A stretch of 64,000 bases of DNA from Acidobacteriota bacterium. GTDB taxonomy: Bacteria > Acidobacteriota > Terriglobia > Acidiferrales > UBA7541. Positions 25,769 to 34,646 of the stretch are shown one piece after another (within the stretch, counting starts at the first letter, position 1; every line of letters begins with the position of its first letter). The notes beneath the pieces were generated by a model. That model saw nothing but the letters and a program-made list of their open reading frames with translations. It was not told the origin of the DNA and did no database searches. The translations under genes were made by a program, and so were the position numbers. The DNA lies in contig QHYZ01000052.1 of assembly GCA_003225295.1 (NCBI GenBank), forward strand, positions 62,001 to 126,000, read 5' to 3'.

Positions 25769-26892
25769 GCGCGGGTCTCCTCAAGCTGGCTCTTGTCCGC
25801 TTGGATTTGCACCAGAGGGTTATAGGAATGCACCGGCTTAGCCGGTTCATTCAGCATCGCGAGGGCGTCCGAATCTTTGTATTTTGTGGACAACTCAGCC
25901 TTTACGGTCGCCCACAATCCAGCCAAGCCGCTGAAGGTATGATCCACAGCGGAAGCTTCATATCCGCTATGCACCATGCAGTTCGCGCACTTGGGATTGC
26001 CAGACTCCGTGCCGTAGTTCTTCCACTCGGTGGCCTTGAGCAGTTCTTGGAACGTTTCCACGTAGCCGTCCTGCAGCAAGTAGCAGGGCTTTTGCCAGCC
26101 GAAGATATTGTAGGTCGGCATGCCCCACGGCGTGCAGGCATAGGTTCGCTTGCCCATCAGAAATTCGAGGAACAGCTTTGATTGGTTGAACTGCCAGGTC
26201 GCCTTCCTATTCGACAAAATGGCCCGGAACAAGCGCCGCGTGCGTGCCCGCCCGAGGAAGTGCTTTTGGTCGGGTGCCTTGTCGTAGGAATAGCCGGGAG
26301 AGAGCATCATGCCTTCGACGCCCAGCTCCATCATTTCGTCAAAAAACGCGCGGACGCTCTTGGGATCGGCGCCATCGAACAACGTGGTATTGGTTGTAAC
26401 GCGGAAGCCCTGTTTCACCGCTTCCCTGATTCCTTCGATGGCCAGATCGTAGCCACCCTCGCGGCAAACGGAAAAATCGTGATGCTCTTTCTGCCCATCC
26501 ACGTGCACCGAGAACGTCAGGTATTTGCTGGGCTTGAAAAGAGCAAGCTTTTCTTTGAGCAGCAGCGCGTTGGTGCAGAGATAGATGTACTTCTTGCGCG
26601 CCACCAGCCCCTCGACGATTTTCTCGATCTGCGGGTGCATCAGGGGCTCGCCGCCGGGAATCGAAACCATCGGCGTGCCGCACTCGTCCACGGCCTGGAA
26701 GCATTCTTCCGGGCTCAATTCCGTTTTCAAAATGTGCGCGGGATATTGGATTTTACCGCATCCCGCGCATGCCAGATTGCAGCGGAACAGCGGCTCCAGC
26801 ATCAGCACGAACGGGTAGCGCTTCTGTCCCCGCAGCTTTTGCTTCAGGACGTAGGTTGCCACCGTCCACATTTGTGAAATCGGTACCGGCAT
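25765..26892 (-). CDS. hpnH: Adenosyl-hopene transferase HpnH (radical SAM)
   Basis: 375 residues. Attaches the adenosyl moiety of SAM to diploptene, the first step of side-chain extension for bacteriohopanepolyols, on the inner membrane. Radical-SAM cluster CNLACAGC (Cys38, 42, 45), GGEPLMHPQIEKIVEGL, LCTNALLLKEKL, TFSVHVDGQKEHHD and a C-terminal Cys cluster GNPKCANCMVHSGYEASAVDH. The opening MPVPISQMWTVATYVLKQKLRGQKRYPFVLMLEPL is typical of HpnH. No squalene-hopene cyclase or other hpn gene is in the window. Divergent, across a 281-bp gap, from the ligase-ACP-acyltransferase fusion. Confidence 0.93.
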   Translation of the reverse strand: MPVPISQMWTVATYVLKQKLRGQKRYPFVLMLEPLFRCNLACAGCGKIQYPAHILKTELSPEECFQAVDECGTPMVSIPGGEPLMHPQIEKIVEGLVARKKYIYLCTNALLLKEKLALFKPSKYLTFSVHVDGQKEHHDFSVCREGGYDLAIEGIREAVKQGFRVTTNTTLFDGADPKSVRAFFDEMMELGVEGMMLSPGYSYDKAPDQKHFLGRARTRRLFRAILSNRKATWQFNQSKLFLEFLMGKRTYACTPWGMPTYNIFGWQKPCYLLQDGYVETFQELLKATEWKNYGTESGNPKCANCMVHSGYEASAVDHTFSGLAGLWATVKAELSTKYKDSDALAMLNEPAKPVHSYNPLVQIQADKSQLEETRA

Positions 26893-27173
26893 CTTTCCTG
26901 TTTATCTCCAAGATGGGACAGCGCTGTATCCGGGCCGCAGGGTCGCTGCGATCCACCTACACCGCCAGCCACTATTGTAACCGAGAACCGGCCATACCGG
27001 CTCGTCTGCCTTTACTCCCATGCAATGGCCTGTTCCTTCCTGGCATGGCACGTGCACTGCGATAGAGCATGCCTCCACCTGCCCTCACGAACCGTCTAGC
27101 CGGTCGCGAAGGTTGAACCACCCGTTCGGAGGTAGAATCGACCGGTATCAGAGACCAAGAAGCTGCTGCGCTT

Positions 27174-29741
27174 ATGCCCCGAAAAAATCTCCTGAGTCTT
27201 TTCTCGGACTTGGCCCGCTTTGGTGGCGACGTTGCTGTCATCCAAAGACGCGGCTACCGACGGGAAAAGCTGACGTATAAGGAGCTTTACGCCTCCGCCC
27301 TTTTCTGGAGTCATGCGCTCGCTGGACGGAGCGTGGTCCCCGGTGATCGCGTCCTTCTCTGGGGTCCCAATTCTGCCGAGTGGGTCGCTTGCTTTTGGGG
27401 CGTTCTATTGCGAGGCGCCGTGGTCGTGCCGATGGACTCCCGAGCATCTTCCGATTTCGTCCAACGTGCGATCAAGGATGCAGGCGTGAAGCTCATCTTG
27501 CGTGACCGCCAACAGGGGGAGCTGCCTGGCGCGCCACCGTCGATGATCATCAACGATTTCATGGAGATGGTGGACGGCCTTGCCCCTCCGGCAGATGCCG
27601 GCGTGGGTGCCGGTGCTGGTCCCGCAAGAACCACCATTGCCGAAATCCTGTACACCTCGGGCACAACCGCCGAGCCCCGCGGCGTCGTTCTCACCCACGG
27701 CAATTTTCTGGCAAATCTCGAGCCGCTGGAGCGTGGCCTCGATGAGTATCGCAAATACGAGCGCTGGTTTCACCCTGTGCGCTTCGTTACGCTCGTTCCC
27801 TTGAGCCATGTCTTCGGCCAATTCATGGCTTTGTTTGTTCCGCCGCTCCTCGGCGCCGCGGTAGTTTTCGAATCGTCCAGCAATCCCGCCGAAATCATTC
27901 GCACCATAAAGCAAGAGCGCGCCACCGCGCTCATCGCCGTTCCGCGCATGCTTGATCTTCTGCATGCGGGAATCGAGAGAGAATTCGACGGTCCGAGCAA
28001 ATCACAGTGGCTGAAGCGCACCTTGGAATACGCAAGAGGCAGGAAATTTCTCACCCGCGCTTGGGCGTTTCGCCGAATACACCGCCGCTTTGGCTGGAAG
28101 TTTTGGGCTTTTATCTCCGGTGGTGCAGCGCTTGTGAATGAAACCGAGGACTTTTTCAAGCGTCTGGGCTATGCCGTCGTGCAAGGCTATGGCATGACGG
28201 AGACGGCATCTTTGATCAGCCTGAATCACCCGTTTCGCGCGACGGAAGGATTTGTCGGCAAAATTCTTCCCGGCCGTGAATGCCAGCTCTCCGAAGACGG
28301 TGAAATCCTCGTCCGTGGGGAAAATGTTTCCGGCGGCTACTGGGAACAAGGGACCGTCCGGCCCCTGGGTGACCAAGGCTGGCTGCGTACCGGCGACCTT
28401 GGCGAACTCGACGCCCAAGGTAATCTGCGCTTCCGGGGACGCAAGAAGAACGTGATCGTCACGCCCGCCGGTCTCAACGTCTATCCCGAGGACCTCGAAG
28501 CTGCCCTTCGCCAACACCCCGCGGTCAGAGATTGCGCGGTCATTCCGTTCGGACCAGGCGGCGCCGAACCTTGCGCGGTCTTGCTGATGATGGAATCAGG
28601 AGATCATGCGGCGCGAACCGCCGTCGCGGGCGGGAACGCATCGCTCGCGGAGTATCAGCAGATCCACAAATGGCTGGTCTGGCCCGACCTTGATTTTCCC
28701 CGTACACCCACTGGCAAACCGCGGCTTTCCGTCATCGCCTCCCGCGCCGCCCAAATCCTCGATGGGCGACCGGGAAGTGTTCCTGAAAGTGTTGTGGCGG
28801 AGTTCCGTCCGTCCTCCGCGCTCGACCAACTGCTCGAACACTTCAGCACATCGAGAGGTGCAGGCTCGCGAGTAAACCGTGAGCACGATGAGGAACTGAA
28901 CCTCTCCTCCCTGGACCGCGTGGAACTCCTGAGCGCCCTGGAGGAAAGGTTTCACGTGGAACTCAACGAAACCGTTTTTGCCAATGCCAAAACCGTGGCC
29001 GATGTCGAGCTTGTCCTCGAACAGCCAGCGGCTCGCCGCACGGCCTACAGCTATCCTCGCTGGACGCAGCGCGAACCGATTTGCTGGCTGCGGCTGGCGG
29101 TCTACTACGCGCTCGTCTGGCCCGCGACACAGATCCTGGGACACCCGCGCATCGTGGGCCGCGAGAATCTGCGCAGCCTGCCTGGGCCCGTCCTTATCGT
29201 TTCCAACCACATCACGCGCCGCGCCGATATAGGGTTGATTCTTGTCGCCTTGCCGCCGCGATTCCGCCACCGCCTGGCCACGGCCATGGGCGGCGAATCA
29301 TTGCAAAACATGCGCTGCCCGCCGCGGGATTGGTTCTTCGCCAAGCGCTGGGCCCATCAACTCGGCTACTGGCTGACCACCTTGCTCTTCAACGTTTTTC
29401 CGCTGCCGCAGTTTTCCGGCTTTCGCGAAAGCTTCCGCTTCGCCGGCGAATCCGTCGACCGCCACTACAGCGTGCTGGTCTTTCCCGAAGGCGCAGTAAA
29501 CCACTCCAGCACCGGCGAGACGGCCCCGTTTCAATCCGGCATCGGCCTGCTCGCAGAGAATCTGCGCATCCCCGTGGTTCCCATGCGACTCGATGGCGTC
29601 TGGCAGATGAAGCGCGAACATCGCCGCCTCGCGCATTTCGGCGAAGTCACCGTGCGGATCGGTGCGCCCGTCACCTTTCCGCCCGGCATGTCCCCCGACG
29701 AAATCGCCGGGCGCCTGGAATCCGCCGTCGGTTCTCTGTAG
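27174..29741 (+). CDS. Acyl-AMP ligase / ACP / lysophospholipid acyltransferase fusion
   Basis: 855 residues with three domains. Residues about 1-535: adenylate-forming ligase (ILYTSGTTAEPRGVVLTHGN, QGYGMTETASLISLN, GWLRTGDLGELDAQGNLRFRGRKKN, and the Lys of PRTPTGKPRLS). About 555-625: an acyl-carrier-like domain with LNLSSLDRVELLSALEERF, Ser near 578 being a plausible phosphopantetheine site. About 655-850: PlsC-type acyltransferase with VSNHITRRADIGL near 677 and VFPEGAVNHSS near 771. It could activate a free fatty acid, hold it on its own carrier and pass it to a lysolipid, as E. coli Aas does in two domains. Odd: the catalytic motif is H-x5-D instead of the usual H-x4-D. Stands alone, divergent from hpnH. 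Confidence 0.88.
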   Translation: MPRKNLLSLFSDLARFGGDVAVIQRRGYRREKLTYKELYASALFWSHALAGRSVVPGDRVLLWGPNSAEWVACFWGVLLRGAVVVPMDSRASSDFVQRAIKDAGVKLILRDRQQGELPGAPPSMIINDFMEMVDGLAPPADAGVGAGAGPARTTIAEILYTSGTTAEPRGVVLTHGNFLANLEPLERGLDEYRKYERWFHPVRFVTLVPLSHVFGQFMALFVPPLLGAAVVFESSSNPAEIIRTIKQERATALIAVPRMLDLLHAGIEREFDGPSKSQWLKRTLEYARGRKFLTRAWAFRRIHRRFGWKFWAFISGGAALVNETEDFFKRLGYAVVQGYGMTETASLISLNHPFRATEGFVGKILPGRECQLSEDGEILVRGENVSGGYWEQGTVRPLGDQGWLRTGDLGELDAQGNLRFRGRKKNVIVTPAGLNVYPEDLEAALRQHPAVRDCAVIPFGPGGAEPCAVLLMMESGDHAARTAVAGGNASLAEYQQIHKWLVWPDLDFPRTPTGKPRLSVIASRAAQILDGRPGSVPESVVAEFRPSSALDQLLEHFSTSRGAGSRVNREHDEELNLSSLDRVELLSALEERFHVELNETVFANAKTVADVELVLEQPAARRTAYSYPRWTQREPICWLRLAVYYALVWPATQILGHPRIVGRENLRSLPGPVLIVSNHITRRADIGLILVALPPRFRHRLATAMGGESLQNMRCPPRDWFFAKRWAHQLGYWLTTLLFNVFPLPQFSGFRESFRFAGESVDRHYSVLVFPEGAVNHSSTGETAPFQSGIGLLAENLRIPVVPMRLDGVWQMKREHRRLAHFGEVTVRIGAPVTFPPGMSPDEIAGRLESAVGSL

Positions 29742-29935
29742 CCGCCCCCAGCGCAGCATTACGATGTGGAAGCGCTTCGCTCCGCCGCGCCGGACGCTTC
29801 TTGGCACTCGCGAATGGCGGGAGAAAAATATACTCTGGCTTTCACGGCTCGACGGAATACATCATCTCCGCGCACTTTGCCGTACCGCCGCTCGATTCCT
29901 TCGTCTATCATCTTCCACGAGGTAAGCCATCCATC

Positions 29936-31096
29936 ATGAGGCGAATGCTTTCCTACCTGCTGCCTTTCTGCTTGGCCAGCCAAATCCACGCTCAGGGGCC
30001 GCCACCCTCCACAGAAGATGCGGACCGCGTTGTGCAGCTCCTGAAAGAACTCACCGAAGTTCCCGGCCCTCCGGGATATGAAGAAGCGGTGCGCAAAATC
30101 ATGACCGATCGCATGCGCGCGTTCACCGACAAGATAAGTTACGACGGTCTGGGCTCCGTCATCGCGCAGCAAGGAGACGCGGGCCCGCGAATCATGCTTG
30201 ATGCCCACATGGACGAACTCGGGGGCATGGTTCGCCGCATCCGTCCCGACGGATTTATCTCCATGGAGATGCTCGGCTATTGGCTTGACCGAGCGTTGCC
30301 CGACCAGCGCTGGGTGATCATGGGCTCCAAGGGAGCGGTGCCCGCCGTCACCGACATCTGGGACGCGCACATCGCGCCGCATGACGCGCAGGGCCAGGCT
30401 CAGCGGCAGGAGCTTTTTCTCGATACCGGTGCGCGCAATGCCGCAGACGTTGCTGCTCTGGGCATTTCGCCCGGCGATCCCGTCGCGCCCGTCTCCGACT
30501 TCGCCATCCTGGCCAACCATCGCTACCTTGCCAAGGCTTGGGACGACCGTGTCGGCTGCGCGGTCATGCTTGAAGTAATGCGCCGGCTGGCCAAGGCTGC
30601 GCACCCCAACCAGGTTTTCTATGTTGGTACAGTCCAGGAAGAAGGCAGTATCGAAATGCGCGGCGCGGCAACGTCGGCCCGCATCATCAACCCCGATGTC
30701 GGCTTTAGTCTTGAGGTGGGGATTCCCAATGATGTTCCCGGCCCGGGCCCCGAGGCGGCCCAGGAAGTTCTCGGCGGCGGTCCCGGTATGATGCTTTACA
30801 CCTTCAGCGAAATTCCCAATCGCAAGCTGGTTGCCTACGTAAAGCGGGTCGCCGCCGATCAGCACATCCCGCTGCAGTTCGATTTCGTCCGGGGCTTCGG
30901 CGATGACGCCGGCGCCATCAAATTGAATGGCAGCGGCGTCCCGGTCACTACCGTGCTGGTGCCGGCGCGCTCCACCCACGCGCACAATGGCATCATCGAC
31001 CGCGGGGACTTCGACCGCACTGTCGATCTGCTGGTCGCGCTGATCCACAACCTCGACGCGGCTACTGTCGCGGCCATCAAATCCTTTAACCCTTAG
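29936..31096 (+). CDS. M42-family metallopeptidase with signal peptide
   Basis: 386 residues from the ATG at 29936. A putative signal peptide (MRRMLSYLLPFCLASQIHAQ) is followed by the M42 aminopeptidase core: VPGPPGYEEAVRKIM, metal ligands in LDAHMDELGGMV (H, D), the bridging Asp in AKAWDDRVGCAVMLE, the Glu pair in VGTVQEEGSIEMRGA, Glu in GFSLEVGIPND and the late His in STHAHNGIID. M42 enzymes (DNPEP/TET, endoglucanase-like family) are normally cytoplasmic dodecamers, so a secretion signal is unusual. The frame is open far upstream, but that part overlaps the fusion gene antiframe and is not coding. About 190 bp after the fusion gene. Confidence 0.88.
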   Translation: MRRMLSYLLPFCLASQIHAQGPPPSTEDADRVVQLLKELTEVPGPPGYEEAVRKIMTDRMRAFTDKISYDGLGSVIAQQGDAGPRIMLDAHMDELGGMVRRIRPDGFISMEMLGYWLDRALPDQRWVIMGSKGAVPAVTDIWDAHIAPHDAQGQAQRQELFLDTGARNAADVAALGISPGDPVAPVSDFAILANHRYLAKAWDDRVGCAVMLEVMRRLAKAAHPNQVFYVGTVQEEGSIEMRGAATSARIINPDVGFSLEVGIPNDVPGPGPEAAQEVLGGGPGMMLYTFSEIPNRKLVAYVKRVAADQHIPLQFDFVRGFGDDAGAIKLNGSGVPVTTVLVPARSTHAHNGIIDRGDFDRTVDLLVALIHNLDAATVAAIKSFNP

Positions 31097-31188
31097 TTCT
31101 GTTGGCAAAAAAATTTAGCAGCTGCCGTCTCAGGGAGAGCTTCTCCTCTCGTTCTGTGGCAAAATAGAAGATTCATAGAGCTGGATTT

Positions 31189-33762
31189 ATGGCCCACCGT
31201 ACAACCCTGGAAGAACAGCGCCCCACAAACAAGCCGAAGGCGGCCAAGAAACCGGCGGCGGGCGGTCTCGCGAAAGCAGCCAGCCACGAAGATCGCGAGT
31301 CCGTATTCGATGCTTTCCGCCGCTGGGGCTACCTGGAAGCGACTCTCGATCCCCTTGGCTTGTTTGAGCCGGTGAAGCACGCTGACCTGGATGCCCTGAC
31401 CGGCGAAGCCGCCGCGGAAGCCCGCGGCATTTACTGTAATACGGTCGGCGCCGATTTCATGCATTTGCCGGAGCCGGAACGCCGCCGCTGGATCGCCGAG
31501 CGACTCGAAGCCCGGTCGAGCCAAATTGATCAACATAAAATCCTCGAGCGTTTGGTTCGCGCCGATCTTTTCGAACAGGTTTTGCAGGCGCGCTATCTCG
31601 GCACCAAGCGCTTTTCTCTGGAAGGTGTCACGGCGCTGATTCCCTTGCTTGATTCCATCCTGGACACTGCCGGCGAACATGGTGCGGTCGAATCCGTCAT
31701 GGCCATGAGTCACCGCGGGCGCCTGAACGTAATGGTCCACGCGGCCTGCAAAACGCCACATGAAGTGGTTGCCGGCTTTGAAGACGTCGATCCTCGCAGC
31801 GTCCTCGGCGCGGGCGACGTGAAATACCATGTGGGCGCGACGGGCAGCTACGTCACCAGCGCCGGCAAAAAGATCGGCATCCATCTGGTTTCCAATCCCA
31901 GCCACTTGGAGGCTGTCGATCCGGTCGCCGTGGGCCGAGTGCGCGCCAAGCAAACGCGCTACGGTTTGCGCGGCCCCTACGTCGACCGTTCACCGGAAAC
32001 GTTGAATAAAGTCGTCCCCATCGTGATGCACGGCGACGCAGCTTTCGCGGGGCAAGGCATCTGGGCGGAAACGCTGAATCTCGCGGATCTGAAGGCTTAC
32101 ACCGTGGGCGGCACAATTCACATCATCGTGAACAACCTGATCGGCTTTACGACCAAGCCTACCGAGGAGCATTCTTCGCGCTTCGCTTCCGATATCGCCA
32201 AGCGCCAATCCGTGCCGATCTTCCACGTCAACGCCGAAGACCCAGACGCTGTCGTGCGCATTGGAAAACTTGCCGCGGAATATCGCGCCACCTTTGGCAA
32301 CGACGTGGTCGTGGACCTCATCGGTTACCGCCGCCACGGCCACAGCGAAGTCGACGATCCGACCATCACTCAGCCGCTCCTGTACGCGCGGATCAAGAAT
32401 CATGCTGCGCTCTGGAAAATATACGCCGAGCGCATCGGCCTGGACTCGTCCCTGATGGTTGAAGCCGTCCGCAAGGAATACGAGGAGGAGCAGACCAAGG
32501 CCCGCGCGCTAAGAAAAACACCGCACCTGCGCAAACTGCCGGACTATTGGGCACCGTATCAGCATGGTCGCTACAAACCCGAATATGAGGTCGATACCGG
32601 CCTCACGACTGAGAAACTTCGGGAGATCACCGACGGGCTGGTTCGCGTGCCTGAGAGTTTTCATATTCACCCTAAAATCGCGAAGCTTCTCGAACAGCGC
32701 GCGGAAATGGGCCACGGCAAGCGTGCCGTCGATTATGGCTTCGCCGAAACGTTGGCCTTTGGCTCCGTGCTCCTCGAGGGGCATCCCGTGCGCCTCACGG
32801 GACAGGACACCCAGCGCGGCACTTTCAACCAGCGCCACGCGGTTTTGATCGACACGCAAACCGAGCACAACTACCTCACTCTCGCGCATCTTTCCAAGCA
32901 ACAGGCTTTCTGCGAGATTCACAACTCTTCTCTTTCCGAGGCCGGTTGCCTGGGGTTCGAGTACGGATTCAGCCGCGACTATCCTGAGGCGCTCGTTTTG
33001 TGGGAAGCGCAGTTCGGTGATTTCGCCAACGGCGCACAGGTCATCATCGACCAGTTTATCAGCGCCGGTGAAGATAAATGGAATTTACCGGCCGGGCTGG
33101 TGATGCTTCTACCGCACGGCTACGAAGGCCAGGGCCCGGAACATTCCAGTGCGCGGCTGGAGCGCTTCATGCAGCTCGCTGCGGAAGACAATATGCAGAT
33201 TTGCCAGCCCTCGACGGCCGCACAATACTTCCACATGCTGCGCCGGCAGGCGTGCCGTCCGTGGCGCAAACCGCTTATCGTCTTCACCCCGAAGAGCATG
33301 CTGCGCCATCCCGACGCCAGCTCGAACATCCAGGAATTTACCAAACCGCGCTTCCTGCCGCTGGTTCCTGATCGCGAAGTGCTGGACGCCCGACGCATCT
33401 TGATGGCCAGCGGAAAAGTCGGGCATGAGTTGCGCGCCGAGCGTCGCCGCCGCAAAGACACGAATACCGCCATTTTCTTTCTGGATCAACTGTACCCGCT
33501 GCCGCGCACGGAAATTGCCGCGGCTATCGCCGAGCATCCCCAAGCGCGCGAGATGGTGTGGGTTCAGGAAGAACCCGGTAACATGGGCGCGGCAGGTTAC
33601 GTCGTGCCGCGGTGCGAACGGCTCGCGAAGGCCAGAGGGCTCACGTTTCGCTCGATCAAGCGTTCCGCCAGCGCCAGCCCGGCCACCGGCTCGGCCAAGG
33701 CCCATGAATTGGAGCAAAAGACGCTCCTCGCGCTGGCCTTTACAACTTCAAGCAGCGGTTAG
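31189..33762 (+). CDS. sucA: 2-oxoglutarate dehydrogenase E1 component
   Basis: 857 residues. Thiamine-diphosphate-dependent decarboxylation of 2-oxoglutarate in the TCA cycle. Motifs: AMSHRGRLNVMVHA, KYHVGATGSY, LVSNPSHLEAVDPVAVGRVRAKQ, MHGDAAFAGQGIWAETLNLADLKAYTVGGTIHIIVNN, GFTTKPTEEHSSRFASDIAK (ThDP-binding region), YRRHGHSEVDDPTITQPLLY, TGQDTQRGTFNQRHAVL, and the C-terminal MVWVQEEPGNMGAAGYV. The N-terminal 35 residues are Lys/Ala/Pro-rich and replace the E2-binding helix seen in longer (about 930-residue) relatives. No sucB or lpd follows; the other subunits must lie elsewhere. Confidence 0.95.
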   Translation: MAHRTTLEEQRPTNKPKAAKKPAAGGLAKAASHEDRESVFDAFRRWGYLEATLDPLGLFEPVKHADLDALTGEAAAEARGIYCNTVGADFMHLPEPERRRWIAERLEARSSQIDQHKILERLVRADLFEQVLQARYLGTKRFSLEGVTALIPLLDSILDTAGEHGAVESVMAMSHRGRLNVMVHAACKTPHEVVAGFEDVDPRSVLGAGDVKYHVGATGSYVTSAGKKIGIHLVSNPSHLEAVDPVAVGRVRAKQTRYGLRGPYVDRSPETLNKVVPIVMHGDAAFAGQGIWAETLNLADLKAYTVGGTIHIIVNNLIGFTTKPTEEHSSRFASDIAKRQSVPIFHVNAEDPDAVVRIGKLAAEYRATFGNDVVVDLIGYRRHGHSEVDDPTITQPLLYARIKNHAALWKIYAERIGLDSSLMVEAVRKEYEEEQTKARALRKTPHLRKLPDYWAPYQHGRYKPEYEVDTGLTTEKLREITDGLVRVPESFHIHPKIAKLLEQRAEMGHGKRAVDYGFAETLAFGSVLLEGHPVRLTGQDTQRGTFNQRHAVLIDTQTEHNYLTLAHLSKQQAFCEIHNSSLSEAGCLGFEYGFSRDYPEALVLWEAQFGDFANGAQVIIDQFISAGEDKWNLPAGLVMLLPHGYEGQGPEHSSARLERFMQLAAEDNMQICQPSTAAQYFHMLRRQACRPWRKPLIVFTPKSMLRHPDASSNIQEFTKPRFLPLVPDREVLDARRILMASGKVGHELRAERRRRKDTNTAIFFLDQLYPLPRTEIAAAIAEHPQAREMVWVQEEPGNMGAAGYVVPRCERLAKARGLTFRSIKRSASASPATGSAKAHELEQKTLLALAFTTSSSG

Positions 33763-33786
33763 GCTTTCGCTGGCTTTAACACTACA

Positions 33787-33815
33787 TTCACATGCATGTA
33801 AACGCGGCGTTACCT
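33787..33815 (+). promoter_or_regulatory. Putative Pho box upstream of phoB
   Basis: Three 7-bp elements at exact 11-bp period: TTCACAT (33787), GTAAACG (33798) and GTTACCT (33809), separated by 4-bp spacers. Seven-plus-four spacing is the arrangement PhoB dimers recognise. About 135 bp before the phoB start, so likely autoregulation. The same geometry recurs before the first phoU, the porin and pstS. Inferred from pattern only. Confidence 0.6.
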
Positions 33816-33950
33816 AATTGCGCCCCGGCCCTGCGACAATCAGGCGTGTTACCTCAAAGCCGGTGTGATCAGAATCTTCCCCATGCCTACCGCAATCGAC
33901 CGTCCTACGGTACACTGCCGCCAGGCCGGCTTGCGCTGCGCTCAAACTTC

Positions 33951-34646
33951 ATGAAACGCATCCTTATCATCGAAGACGACCGCGATATCGTCGAACTGGT
34001 CCGCTACAATCTCGCCAACGAAGGTTTTCAGGTCAGCTCTGCCCACGATGGCAGCACCGGCCTGAACACCTTGAAAAAAACGCCACCCGATCTCCTGCTT
34101 CTCGACCTCATGCTTCCGAAACTTTCCGGCCTGGAAATCTGCCGGGAGATTCGCCGGGATGACTCGCTCAATCGTTTGCCCATTCTCATGCTTACGGCCC
34201 GCGGCGAGGAAGCCGACCGGGTGGTTGGTCTGGAGATGGGCGCCGACGACTACGTGACCAAACCCTTCAGTCCGCGCGAATTGCTGGCGCGCGTCAAGGC
34301 CTTGCTCCGCCGTGCCGAACCGCCTGCCGATGCGCCGCGCACCATTGAGATCGGCAAGCTGGCGATTGATCCGGCGTCCTATCGCGTGAGCCATTCCGGG
34401 AAACCCGTGCCGCTCAGCACGCTCGAATTCCGGCTGCTCTATTACCTTGCTTCGCGCCCCAACCGCGTCTTTACCCGCGATCAATTGCTCGATGCGGTGT
34501 GGGGAACGGATCGATTCGTTACCCCGCGCAGCGTGGACGTTTACGTTCGCCGCTTGCGTGAAAAAATCGAATCAGATCCCGAAAACCCCATGCATTTGAA
34601 AACGGTTCGGGGCGCGGGGTATTTGTTTGAAACCCGTGCGGCTTAA
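33951..34646 (+). CDS. phoB: Phosphate regulon response regulator PhoB
   Basis: 231 residues from the ATG at 33951; the frame is open upstream but without homology. Receiver domain 1-120 with acidic pocket IIEDD, phospho-acceptor Asp52 (LLLLDLMLP), Thr in [10 protein letters not shown] and Lys near 102 ([13 protein letters not shown]). Winged-helix DNA-binding domain from about 135 ([31 protein letters not shown]...[15 protein letters not shown]). Overlaps phoR, its kinase. The pst and phoU genes downstream, and Pho-box-like repeats, support the PhoB identity over other OmpR-family regulators. Confidence 0.92.
   Translation: MKRILIIEDDRDIVELVRYNLANEGFQVSSAHDGSTGLNTLKKTPPDLLLLDLMLPKLSGLEICREIRRDDSLNRLPILMLTARGEEADRVVGLEMGADDYVTKPFSPRELLARVKALLRRAEPPADAPRTIEIGKLAIDPASYRVSHSGKPVPLSTLEFRLLYYLASRPNRVFTRDQLLDAVWGTDRFVTPRSVDVYVRRLREKIESDPENPMHLKTVRGAGYLFETRAA

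Noticed and set aside
29759-31108. 449-codon open frame on the minus strand
   Set aside because: Antisense to the M42 peptidase, whose catalytic motifs are clear on the plus strand.
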